A stretch of DNA of 51,426 nucleotides from an uncultured Gallionellaceae bacterium. GTDB taxonomy: Bacteria; Pseudomonadota; Gammaproteobacteria; Burkholderiales; Gallionellaceae. A model generated the notes under the pieces. It was not told where the DNA came from and made no database searches. It saw nothing but the letters and a program-made list of their open reading frames with translations. Location: NCBI GenBank assembly GCA_903876625.1, contig CAIRAO010000134.1, positions 1-51,426 of the forward strand, given 5' to 3'. A program made the position numbers and the translations under genes. Below are positions 33,757-40,744 of this stretch, piece by piece (position 1 is the stretch's first letter; every line of letters starts with the position of its first letter).

Positions 33757-34632
33757 TTACGCTATTGAAACTCTATCCAAATAGCGGGCTCGGTAAAGCA
33801 AACGGGGTTTAGACGGGTCATTAGTGAATGCACTTCGGTCGTGCAAAACGTTATTACAAATCAGACCCATGCCTCGTTCCAGCAGCAATTGGTGGACGTG
33901 AGGAGTTTGCGAAGATAAGAGCTTCTCCAGTTGTGCTACAGCAGAGCGAGTTAATTCATCTTGTTTCCATTCAATGCTTCGAGTACGCGCGGTATAACGC
34001 ATATGCAGAGCACCACTCGTCGGATCTATTGAAAATACGGGGCCAGTTTGGGCGGGGCGAATACCGTCGATATCGTCTACACGTTCTGGAATTGTCATTG
34101 CATCAAGCGCGGAGAGTGCACGGATAAAATCAGCATTTTGATCACGTAACATCAAATAAGCGATCTCATGATCCATCACGCGATTCTCACCACCAATTCC
34201 GGCGTTATGCGCGCAATGCAATACCATACCGCGTATTTGGCGCTCAGGTGGATTGTAATAGCCATCGGTATGCCATTTGATGGCACGGTCGGTGTAAGGA
34301 ATATAATTTTGCCGTTGCGCATCTTCACTGCAAACGGTGATGCGTGTGACGCCCTCTTCTCCGGCGAGCCAATTGGCATCCAACTGTTTTAATCCGAACT
34401 GTTCGGCAAAACTTTGAACCGAGCGCTCGTCCATCTCGAGGCGGGTGACGTAGATTGCCATGTTACTGCGTTGACAGCATGACATCACTTTGGCACGTTC
34501 AGCAGTGGTGACAGCATTGGGATCTTTGATTTCGACGATGAGTTCGCTAGCATCAACAATAGCATGTTTCAATTTGTGTTCATGCCAACGCAAATAGGCT
34601 TCAGTGTCTTCAAGATCGAAGGGATTAGCCAT
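33757..34632 (-). CDS. TauD/TfdA-type Fe(II)/2-oxoglutarate dioxygenase homologue
   Basis: This 291-residue protein has the double-stranded beta-helix ligand set of the TauD/TfdA group: HxD in IKWHTDGYYN (near residue 120), a distal His in NNVLHDRSAF, and a following Arg in LLYRARYLDR that would bind 2-oxoglutarate. The N-terminal third is atypical (EVMSCCQRSNMAIYV region with a vicinal Cys pair). Family members often hydroxylate sulfonates or sulfate esters and release sulfite. In this dsr-facing cluster the substrate is unknown. It is the last gene, three bases after the 200-residue gene. Confidence 0.82.
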   Translation of the reverse strand: MANPFDLEDTEAYLRWHEHKLKHAIVDASELIVEIKDPNAVTTAERAKVMSCCQRSNMAIYVTRLEMDERSVQSFAEQFGLKQLDANWLAGEEGVTRITVCSEDAQRQNYIPYTDRAIKWHTDGYYNPPERQIRGMVLHCAHNAGIGGENRVMDHEIAYLMLRDQNADFIRALSALDAMTIPERVDDIDGIRPAQTGPVFSIDPTSGALHMRYTARTRSIEWKQDELTRSAVAQLEKLLSSQTPHVHQLLLERGMGLICNNVLHDRSAFTNDPSKPRLLYRARYLDRVSIA

Positions 34633-34635
34633 GGA

Positions 34636-35238
34636 CTATTCGCCGGAAGAGGCAACCCGTTTACGTGTTTGACGCGGCTCGGTTTCCAGCAGATTGCGAA
34701 ATGTCTTTTCAATCATATGCACCGCTTCAGGGGCCTCGATACTCATCATCTGATCAATGATCCAGCCGTTGTCTTTTTTGTCCATGACCTGATCGATGCA
34801 ATACCCCAGATAACGAAAGAAAGAAAAATCAGGACCATTTTCGCCGTAGCCGAATTCGGCATATTCGCCAGCTCGTAGATTGAGTTGACCGATGAAACGG
34901 CGTTTACATTCGGCTAGTTGCCCACCCAGTAAGCGACTCTCATTTTCGGCATGTGTTTCAGCCACTCGGTTAGCCAATGATGAGGTGAATGCAAATCGAT
35001 CTTCTGCGGATAACCGACGATAAGCGATTCGATCGGCGACTTGAATTAGAAACAACAAGAATTCGCTCAGAAACTCAAAATATTGTATGCCGATTGCGAT
35101 TTCAAATTTTGCGTTGCGTGTATTTTTTAACGCATTATCGCCCATTTTGTAGATAACAAATGACAATGCTCCGGCTAATTCATCCGGAGTGTGTGGCCGA
35201 CCTGGTTTGAACCAGTTGCTTTTGATGCGCAAGGTCAA
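34636..35238 (-). CDS. Conserved-looking hypothetical protein, 200 residues, dsr-linked
   Basis: A soluble, mostly helical protein with no signal peptide or recognised domain. Notable blocks are YKMGDNALKNTRNAKFEI, FLSEFLLFLIQVADRIAYRRL (an amphipathic or hydrophobic helix) and EYAEFGYGENGPDFSFFRYLG. Its start overlaps the stop of the tandem-TusA gene (ATGA) and the dioxygenase gene follows after three bases, so the three are tightly coupled. The family is unknown to me. A role in sulfur relay is suggested only by position. Confidence 0.7.
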   Translation of the reverse strand: MTLRIKSNWFKPGRPHTPDELAGALSFVIYKMGDNALKNTRNAKFEIAIGIQYFEFLSEFLLFLIQVADRIAYRRLSAEDRFAFTSSLANRVAETHAENESRLLGGQLAECKRRFIGQLNLRAGEYAEFGYGENGPDFSFFRYLGYCIDQVMDKKDNGWIIDQMMSIEAPEAVHMIEKTFRNLLETEPRQTRKRVASSGE

Positions 35239-35711
35239 CCTTTACGAATGAAGAACTCATGCACTCCGGGACTGACCTCGAAGTTTTCCAGCAAAGTCAT
35301 ACTTGTGGCAGAAGCCCATCCCCCGATATCAGACTGTACTCCGGGACAATCACTAATGAGTCTTAAAACTTCACCAGTTTTCATACCGTTCAACAGTTTT
35401 TTCGCTTCAATAATCGGACCGGGACAAACAACTCCGCGTATATCCAAAGTGACATTAACGGTTAGCGCATTTCCCTTGCCTTTTTGGATGTGATAACCCG
35501 TACTTCCATCAGGCATCATTTCACTTTTCAGAATTTGATTTCCAGTATGTTTTGCCCAGGCGAAAAGATCGTCTGATGTTCCCGGACAGTTTGATACCAG
35601 CAATAGAACTTGTCCTGCGGTGAGATCATCAACGATGCGTTTTGCCCCAATGAGCGGCTTGGGGCAAGAAAGCCCTTTCATGTCCAACACCACATCAATA
35701 TTGTTACCCAT
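35235..35711 (-). CDS. Tandem TusA-domain sulfur carrier
   Basis: The 158 residues hold two complete TusA-like domains in a row. The first (about 6-75) has the active motif GLSCPKPLIGAK and the second (about 84-155) has GVVCPGPIIEAK. Each carries a second cysteine in an SNCPGTSDDL or SDCPGVQSDI motif. Single-domain TusA proteins are about 75-80 residues. Two persulfide-carrying cysteines in one chain could hold or exchange sulfur between sites. It lies 69 bases after the DsrC-like gene and overlaps the 200-residue gene. Confidence 0.88.
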   Translation of the reverse strand: MGNNIDVVLDMKGLSCPKPLIGAKRIVDDLTAGQVLLLVSNCPGTSDDLFAWAKHTGNQILKSEMMPDGSTGYHIQKGKGNALTVNVTLDIRGVVCPGPIIEAKKLLNGMKTGEVLRLISDCPGVQSDIGGWASATSMTLLENFEVSPGVHEFFIRKG

Positions 35712-35780
35712 TTGTTTCTCCTTATTGCCAGCAGCAATATGATTAAGTTTATTTATTTGGCCAGATAGTTAATGATTTGT

Positions 35781-36110
35781 TCAGTAGCCGCCTTTGCCCA
35801 AGGGTTGCGGTAATCCGGCAACCTTGGCTGCCTGTTTCGCGGGGCCAATCGGGAACAAGTCATACAAGGCTTTGCTATCAGCCTCTGGCCAAAATTCATT
35901 GACAGCCTTGAGCATGTTGCGGAAATTCGGTGTATGGCCGTGCTCGCGATATTGTTCACGCATAAAATTGATGATCTCCCAATGCTTAGGCGTCAGTTCG
36001 ATACCTTCGGCCGCAGCGATCACGCTAACAACTTCTTCGCTGTAATCAGCTTCCAACAAGTAGCCTTCTGCATCCGTCTCAAGTTCATTTCCTGACACTG
36101 TGTATCCCAT
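35781..36110 (-). CDS. DsrC/TusE-superfamily protein lacking both catalytic cysteines
   Basis: The 109-residue protein aligns with DsrC of this window (40745-41080) over its whole length: DAEGYLLEADYSEEVV, LTPKHWEIINFMREQY and YDLFPIGPAKQAAKVAGLP. In DsrC the C-terminal arm reads GKQACKIAGLPKPTGCV with two redox cysteines. Here both are missing: AAK replaces ACK and the end is GKGGY. Such members have been called RspA, regulatory sulfur-related proteins. It cannot carry a trisulfide and may instead regulate or compete for DsrC partners; that role is inference. Confidence 0.88.
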   Translation of the reverse strand: MGYTVSGNELETDAEGYLLEADYSEEVVSVIAAAEGIELTPKHWEIINFMREQYREHGHTPNFRNMLKAVNEFWPEADSKALYDLFPIGPAKQAAKVAGLPQPLGKGGY

Positions 36111-36145
36111 TTATTGCCTCCTAATGAAAAATTAACAAACTACCA

Positions 36146-36730
36146 CTAGCTTAAATCGGAGATCACTTTGTAGGGCACGAAAATTCCGCAACCGTAGCGA
36201 CGGTCGGTACCCAATCCAAAGTACTGCAAACGCAAAGAGTCTTCCGGTTTAAGATCATGGATAACCAGACTAAATCCACTTATCGAGTGGGTAGAAAATG
36301 CCATGCGATTGCGCAATCCACAAATTAATTTGGCCTTTTCTATACCCAAATCAGACAAGGTTTTATTTACTTCTTTTACAAAACTTTCCTCATCATCGTC
36401 TGTATGGACCAAATGAGCATGCAAAGTTGGATAGGGCTGAATTGCACGCAATTTGAAACCTCCAAGTTGCAATGTGCTGTTTCCGATTTCGAGGCTCAAA
36501 CCGCTTAATGCTGCTGCCTGCGTGCCTAGTTCGGAAGGCAATCTTATGGTCAACTTGGCACGCTTTGGCAATAACATTCCGTCTCCACTTGATGAAGTCC
36601 GAAGGGGAATCACGCCTATTGATTGATCTTTTTCCAAGTTAGGCATACAACGCACCAAGGAATCCCATAGGTCCAGCGGATAGCTTGTCGGAATCGAATC
36701 TCCGCGAACATCAAATACCGCATCAATCAT
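36146..36730 (-). CDS. Cas6/Cmx6-like protein without CRISPR
   Basis: The start is placed at ATG 36730 (194 residues, MIDAVFDVRGDSIP), 17 bases after the preceding stop; the frame is open from 36799. The sequence matches my memory of the type I-MYXAN Cas6 family (Cmx6): an N-terminal FDVRG strand, GVIPLRTSSSGDGMLLPKRAKLTIRLP in the middle, a TLHAHLVHT segment with candidate catalytic histidines, KLICGLRNRM, GFSLVIHDL, and the C-terminal glycine-rich loop GLGTDRRYGCGIFVP. Cas6 enzymes cut CRISPR-repeat RNA hairpins. No repeat array or other cas gene is visible, so the RNA target, if any, must be something else. Confidence 0.82.
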   Translation of the reverse strand: MIDAVFDVRGDSIPTSYPLDLWDSLVRCMPNLEKDQSIGVIPLRTSSSGDGMLLPKRAKLTIRLPSELGTQAAALSGLSLEIGNSTLQLGGFKLRAIQPYPTLHAHLVHTDDDEESFVKEVNKTLSDLGIEKAKLICGLRNRMAFSTHSISGFSLVIHDLKPEDSLRLQYFGLGTDRRYGCGIFVPYKVISDLS

Positions 36731-36747
36731 TTCGGTAACAGGATAGG

Positions 36748-36966
36748 TCACGCGGATGTTACCTGCGAATCGGCCCAATCCTGCATGGATTTTGCCCACT
36801 GTCGGGCGGTTGCCGGATCAATGTCAAATATTGTAAAACGTTTGCCTTCTCGTATGCGTACGCGCAACAAGCTCATGCCTCCCTCGGCATGGTCGATTTG
36901 GTGTAATTCAATTTCTTGAGACCCCAGTGGAACTTTGAATTTAGCCAGTTCGACAAGCTTTGCCAT
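36748..36966 (-). CDS. Small hypothetical protein, 72 residues, first gene facing dsrA
   Basis: A soluble protein with an N-terminal beta-rich half (KFKVPLGSQEIELHQIDHAEGGMSLLRVRIREGKRFTIFDID) and a C-terminal helix (PATARQWAKSMQDWADSQ). No cysteines and no known motif. It opens the minus-strand cluster, 271 bases from the divergent dsrA start, and directly precedes the Cas6-like gene. The constant pairing suggests a partner role, but nothing in the sequence proves this. Confidence 0.68.
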   Translation of the reverse strand: MAKLVELAKFKVPLGSQEIELHQIDHAEGGMSLLRVRIREGKRFTIFDIDPATARQWAKSMQDWADSQVTSA

Positions 36967-37054
36967 ATTAACTTTCTGTAGTTCTAATGATGATGGGTGA
37001 GTTTATCCGGAAACACTAGGTATGTGAAATACTACTGGCGGACTGCGCAATACC

Positions 37055-37094
37055 ACCCGTAAGGGTTATAAAAAATACCCGCTACGGGTGATGG
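37055..37094. promoter_or_regulatory. Divergent dsrA/accessory-cluster control site
   Basis: Two palindromes, ACCC-GTAA-GGGT (37055-37066) and ACCC-GCTAC-GGGT (37077-37089), lie with centres about 22 bases apart. They flank an AT-rich TTATAAAAAAT block that could supply -10 elements for both directions. The order GGGTTAT...ACCC...GGGTGATGG recurs before tusA (24640-24676) and between sat and soeA (17397-17429). This is a strong candidate for the operator of a sulfur-responsive regulator. The regulator is not identifiable from this window. Confidence 0.68.
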
Positions 37095-37137
37095 TTGCCT
37101 TGCAAGATGCACCGTACCATCTCAACCTATCAAGAAG

Positions 37138-37222
37138 CCGGATCGAGGAAACTGAATCCGGACGTATCCGAATAGATTCCCGCCCTAGCCGGGCATAGAA
37201 CCGAAGTCTGTCGCAGAGCGAC
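37138..37222 (+). promoter_or_regulatory. Structured 5' leader of the dsr operon
   Basis: Downstream of the palindromic site the untranslated leader holds three potential hairpins: CCGGAT (37138-37143) with ATCCGG (37156-37161); GCCC (37182-37185) with GGGC (37191-37194); and GTCGC-AGA-GCGAC (37210-37222). The last ends four bases before the AAGGAAGAG ribosome site of dsrA. The leader may influence stability, processing or initiation. It matches no riboswitch class I recognise. The rest of 36967-37237 has no gene. Confidence 0.5.
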
Positions 37223-37237
37223 TGAAAGGAAGAGACA

Positions 37238-38533
37238 ATGGCAAAGAAACTGCACAATACTCCCAATCTCGATCAACTCGAGTCCGGTCCATGGCCCAGT
37301 TTTGTGACTGGCCTGAAAGAATTGGCCAAAGAGAAAGATTACGTGGTTGATCTTCTGGGACAACTGGAGGAATCCTACAAAACTCGCAAAGGTTATTGGA
37401 AAGGTGGAACGGTCGGAGTGTTTGGCTATGGTGGCGGCGTAATCCCACGTTTCACAGAATTGAAAAACGAAGACGGAACGCCGAAGTTCAAGGATGCAGC
37501 CGAATTTCATACTTTGCGCGTCATGCCGCCTCCCGGCATGCACTACGACACCGACACATTGCGCCAGTTTTGCGATATATGGGAAAAACACGGTTCCGGG
37601 TTGATCGCATTTCATGGTCAGTCAGGCGATATCATGTTTCAAGGCGCAACCACTGAAAATGTGCAAAAGGCATTCGACGAAATTAATGAAATGGGATTTG
37701 ATCTTGGGGGCGCCGGTCCTGCTGTGCGCACTTCAATGTCTTGTGTCGGTGCGGCTCGTTGCGAGCAATCCTGCTACGACGAAGCAAAGGCCCATCGTGC
37801 GGTGCTGAATACCTTTCTGGATGATATCCACCGTCCTTCCTTGCCGTATAAATTCAAGTTTAAATTCTCCGGTTGCCCGAATGACTGCATGAACTCGGTA
37901 CAACGTGCAGATATGGCAGTGATCGGAACATGGCGCGACAACATGCGTACTGATGAGAGCTTGGCTAAAAAATGGTTCGCTAAACACGGTATGGATGAAT
38001 TGGTCAATGATGTTGTTGCACGTTGTCCGACTAAAACATTCCAGGTCAAAGAACTGAAAAAGATCAAGAGCGGAGAGCACATTACTTCCGTTGCTGTCAG
38101 CGACACACATGGCATTGAGATCAATAATCAGGACTGTGTGCGTTGCATGCATTGCATAAACGTCATGACCGGTGCTTTGGCTACCGGGACTGATAAAGGT
38201 GCAACAGTTCTGGTGGGTGGAAAGAGTCATCTGAAGATCGGTGGCTTGATGGGTACGGTTGTAATTCCGTTTATGAAACTGGACACGGACGAAGATGTCG
38301 AGAAGTTGGTCGATTTGGGGCAACGTACTATCGATTTCTTTGCCGAGAATGCATTGGAGCATGAGCGCACCGGTGAAATGATTGAGCGAATTGGCTTGGC
38401 AAATTTTCTGGATGCGATGGAGATTGATGTAGATCCGGCCATGGTTAATTCGCCACGTATGAACCCTTACGTGCGTACTGATGGTTGGGAAGAAGAAGTC
38501 GCTAAGATTAACGCCAAAAAGAAAGCAGCCTGA
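37238..38533 (+). CDS. dsrA: Reverse-type dissimilatory sulfite reductase alpha subunit
   Basis: The 431-residue DsrA is of the sulfur-oxidising type. Siroheme-[4Fe-4S] ligands are visible as CVGAARCEQSC (near residue 168) and CPNDC (near 212). The inserted ferredoxin domain has CVRCMHCINVMTG (about 299-311). DsrAB oxidises sulfane sulfur delivered on DsrC to sulfite in the cytoplasm. AAGGAAGAG eight bases upstream fixes the start. It is the first gene of dsrABEFHCMKLJOPN. The reverse direction is inferred from dsrEFH, dsrL and the sox genes. Confidence 0.97.
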   Translation: MAKKLHNTPNLDQLESGPWPSFVTGLKELAKEKDYVVDLLGQLEESYKTRKGYWKGGTVGVFGYGGGVIPRFTELKNEDGTPKFKDAAEFHTLRVMPPPGMHYDTDTLRQFCDIWEKHGSGLIAFHGQSGDIMFQGATTENVQKAFDEINEMGFDLGGAGPAVRTSMSCVGAARCEQSCYDEAKAHRAVLNTFLDDIHRPSLPYKFKFKFSGCPNDCMNSVQRADMAVIGTWRDNMRTDESLAKKWFAKHGMDELVNDVVARCPTKTFQVKELKKIKSGEHITSVAVSDTHGIEINNQDCVRCMHCINVMTGALATGTDKGATVLVGGKSHLKIGGLMGTVVIPFMKLDTDEDVEKLVDLGQRTIDFFAENALEHERTGEMIERIGLANFLDAMEIDVDPAMVNSPRMNPYVRTDGWEEEVAKINAKKKAA

Positions 38534-38541
38534 GGAGATAG

Positions 38542-39642
38542 ATGATGAATCAAGCCGTTCAAGCAGCTGTACCAGCAGCAAAACGCAAACCCAAAGAAAC
38601 TGGTGTGCCGGACAATAAAAAATATCTGCACCCATTACTTGCAAAGAATTACGGCAACTGGAAATACCATGACCGTCCTCGTCCAGGTGTGTTGCACCAT
38701 GTCTCGCACACAGGCGATGAAGTCTGGACAGTGCGTGCTGGAACAGCTCGTCAGATGGATATCTATACCATTCGCAAGTTGTGTGACATTGGTGACAAGT
38801 TTGCCGATGGACGTGTGCGCTTTACCATTCGCTCCAATATCGAATTTATCGTCGCAGACGAAAAGAAAGTTGCTCCGCTGATCGCCGAACTTGAAAAGAA
38901 CGGCTTCCCAGTAGGTGGAACAGGCAATTCGGTGACAATGATTGCCCACACTCAGGGTTGGCTGCATTGTGATATTCCTGGTACCGATGCGTCAGGCGTG
39001 GTGAAGTCCTTAATGGATGAGTTGTACGACGAATTCCGCCGTGAAGAAATGCCGAATCGAGTGCATCTTTCGACTTCTTGCTGCGAAATTAACTGCGGCG
39101 GTCAGGCTGATATAGCAATCATTGTGCAGCACACCAAGCCACCCGTTATTAATCATGACCTGGTTGCCAATGTGTGTGAGCGACCCACGGTTGTTGCGCG
39201 ATGCCCGGTTGCTGCGATTCGTCCAGCTATGGTTAACGGCAAGCCTTCACTGGAGATCGACGAATCCAAGTGTATGTGCTGCGGCGCTTGCTATCCACCG
39301 TGCCCGCCGATGCAGATCAATGATCCGGAAAATTCCAAGCTTGCGATCTGGGTAGGCGGCAAGAATTCGAATGCCCGCGGTAAGCCGACTTTTATGAAAA
39401 TGGTCGCTTCCGGACTTCCAAACAATGCGCCTCGTTGGCCGGAAGTTGCGGATGCCGTGAAGAATATCCTGCATGTCTACAAGGAAGACGCGCGCCCTTG
39501 GGAGCGAATGGCGGATTGGATTGATCGTATTGGCTGGCCTCGCTTCTTTGAAAAGACAGGACTGCCTTTCACTAAATATCTAATTGATGACTGGCGTGGT
39601 TCGCGAGCCAATCTGAATGCTTCGACGCATATCCGTTTCTAA
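38542..39642 (+). CDS. dsrB: Reverse-type dissimilatory sulfite reductase beta subunit
   Basis: The 366-residue DsrB partner is homologous to DsrA, with cluster ligands in STSCCEINCGGQ and VVARCPVAAIRP and a ferredoxin domain CMCCGACYPPCPP (about residues 246-258). The N-terminal extension (KRKPKETGVPDNKKYLHPLLAKNYGNW) wraps the alpha subunit in known structures. It forms the alpha2-beta2 enzyme with siroheme; amidation by DsrN and synthesis by CysG are encoded in the same operon. Eight bases separate it from dsrA, and GGAG precedes tandem ATG codons. Confidence 0.97.
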   Translation: MMNQAVQAAVPAAKRKPKETGVPDNKKYLHPLLAKNYGNWKYHDRPRPGVLHHVSHTGDEVWTVRAGTARQMDIYTIRKLCDIGDKFADGRVRFTIRSNIEFIVADEKKVAPLIAELEKNGFPVGGTGNSVTMIAHTQGWLHCDIPGTDASGVVKSLMDELYDEFRREEMPNRVHLSTSCCEINCGGQADIAIIVQHTKPPVINHDLVANVCERPTVVARCPVAAIRPAMVNGKPSLEIDESKCMCCGACYPPCPPMQINDPENSKLAIWVGGKNSNARGKPTFMKMVASGLPNNAPRWPEVADAVKNILHVYKEDARPWERMADWIDRIGWPRFFEKTGLPFTKYLIDDWRGSRANLNASTHIRF

Positions 39643-39654
39643 GGGGATAACCTA

Positions 39655-40014
39655 ATGAAGCTTGGAATCGTAGTCAACGAAGGGCCCTACCAGCACCAGT
39701 CCAGCGACTCTGCCTATCTGTTTGCAAAAGCGGCTATCGCCAAAGGGCATGAAGTATGGCGCGTGTTCTTCTATCACGATGGTGTAAACAACGCCACTAA
39801 GCTGACAGAGCCGCCTCAGGATGATCGCAATATTGTAAACCGCTGGACCAAGTTGGCAGAAGAGCACAAGGTGGATCTAGTGGTGTGCGTTGCAGCAGCT
39901 TTGCGCCGCGGCATTAAGCCAGAAAATCTGGCGCAGGGTTTTCGGATTTCTGGGTTGGGTCAATTGGTCGAGGCTGGAACGCAATGTGATCGACTGATTA
40001 CCTTTGGCGATTAA
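39655..40014 (+). CDS. dsrE: Sulfur transfer protein DsrE
   Basis: This 119-residue subunit of the DsrE2F2H2 hexamer has the active cysteine in VDLVVCVAAALRRGI (near residue 79). In sulfur oxidisers this cysteine carries persulfide and passes it to DsrC. The N-terminal strand KLGIVVNEGPYQHQSSD is typical, and tusD is the E. coli homologue. dsrEFH marks the oxidative direction of the operon. AAGGGG precedes the start. Confidence 0.96.
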   Translation: MKLGIVVNEGPYQHQSSDSAYLFAKAAIAKGHEVWRVFFYHDGVNNATKLTEPPQDDRNIVNRWTKLAEEHKVDLVVCVAAALRRGIKPENLAQGFRISGLGQLVEAGTQCDRLITFGD

Positions 40015-40025
40015 GGAGAGACAAG

Positions 40026-40397
40026 ATGAGTGATTCAGTCGTAAAAAAATTCATGTTTGTCAATCGCAAGGCTCCCTATGGAACGATTTATGCGTTGGAG
40101 TCGCTGGAGGTGGTGTTGATAACTGCGGCATTTGACCAAGATGTTTCACTGGTGTTTCTTGATGATGGTGTATATCAGTTGAGAAAAACTCAGCAGACAA
40201 AAGGAATTGAAATCAAGAATTTTTCACCTACCTACCGTGCTTTGGACGGTTACGATGTTGAAAAATTGTATGTTGAAAAGGAATCTATGGATGCTCGCGG
40301 TCTAACTGAGGACGATTTGCTTGTGGATGTTGCCGTTCTCAGTAGCGCAGAGATGGGTGCGCTGATGAATGAACAAGATGTTGTCTTGAGTTTCTAA
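40026..40397 (+). CDS. dsrF: Sulfur transfer protein DsrF
   Basis: The 123-residue subunit of DsrEFH is homologous to TusC. It has the N-terminal FMFVNRKAPYGTIYALESLEVVLI segment and the FLDDGVYQL motif. No cysteine is needed for catalysis in DsrF, and none stands out here. It is 11 bases after dsrE with AAGGAG upstream, and its structural role is in the hexamer interface. Confidence 0.95.
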   Translation: MSDSVVKKFMFVNRKAPYGTIYALESLEVVLITAAFDQDVSLVFLDDGVYQLRKTQQTKGIEIKNFSPTYRALDGYDVEKLYVEKESMDARGLTEDDLLVDVAVLSSAEMGALMNEQDVVLSF

Positions 40398-40408
40398 GGA
40401 AAAATCAA

Positions 40409-40705
40409 ATGCTACATATCATCAACAAATCACCCCAGGAAAACGCAACACTGGAAAATTGTCTGCGAGTGGCAGAAGGTGGAGATATTCTGCTGATCGA
40501 AGATGCAGTCTATGCTGCGACTAAAGGCAATGCGTTCGAATCAAAACTTGGCGAAGCAACTAAACGCTTCAAGATTTATGTGTTGCAACCTGATCTCGAT
40601 GCGCGTGGCATGAGTGATCGAATTGTAGCAGGTGTAACAGCTGTGGATTACGGCGGTTTCGTTGATCTGACGGTTAATAATAAAAACTGCCAATCTTGGC
40701 TTTAA
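40409..40705 (+). CDS. dsrH: Sulfur transfer protein DsrH
   Basis: The 98-residue TusB homologue is the third subunit of DsrEFH. The sequence TLENCLRVAEGGDILLIEDAVYA holds the conserved cysteine near residue 19. Another cysteine in NKNCQSWL is at the C terminus. It is spaced 11 bases from dsrF and 39 from dsrC. Confidence 0.95.
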   Translation: MLHIINKSPQENATLENCLRVAEGGDILLIEDAVYAATKGNAFESKLGEATKRFKIYVLQPDLDARGMSDRIVAGVTAVDYGGFVDLTVNNKNCQSWL

Positions 40706-40744
40706 TCTGTATCAAATAGTAAATCACACAGAAGGAGAAATAGT

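Noticed and set aside
36146-36730. A CRISPR-Cas locus suggested by the Cas6-like gene
   Set aside because: No regularly spaced repeats and no other cas gene were found by eye on either strand in the window.
37733-38644. 303-residue antisense frame across dsrA/dsrB
   Set aside because: A shadow frame rich in His and Cys, spanning two real genes.
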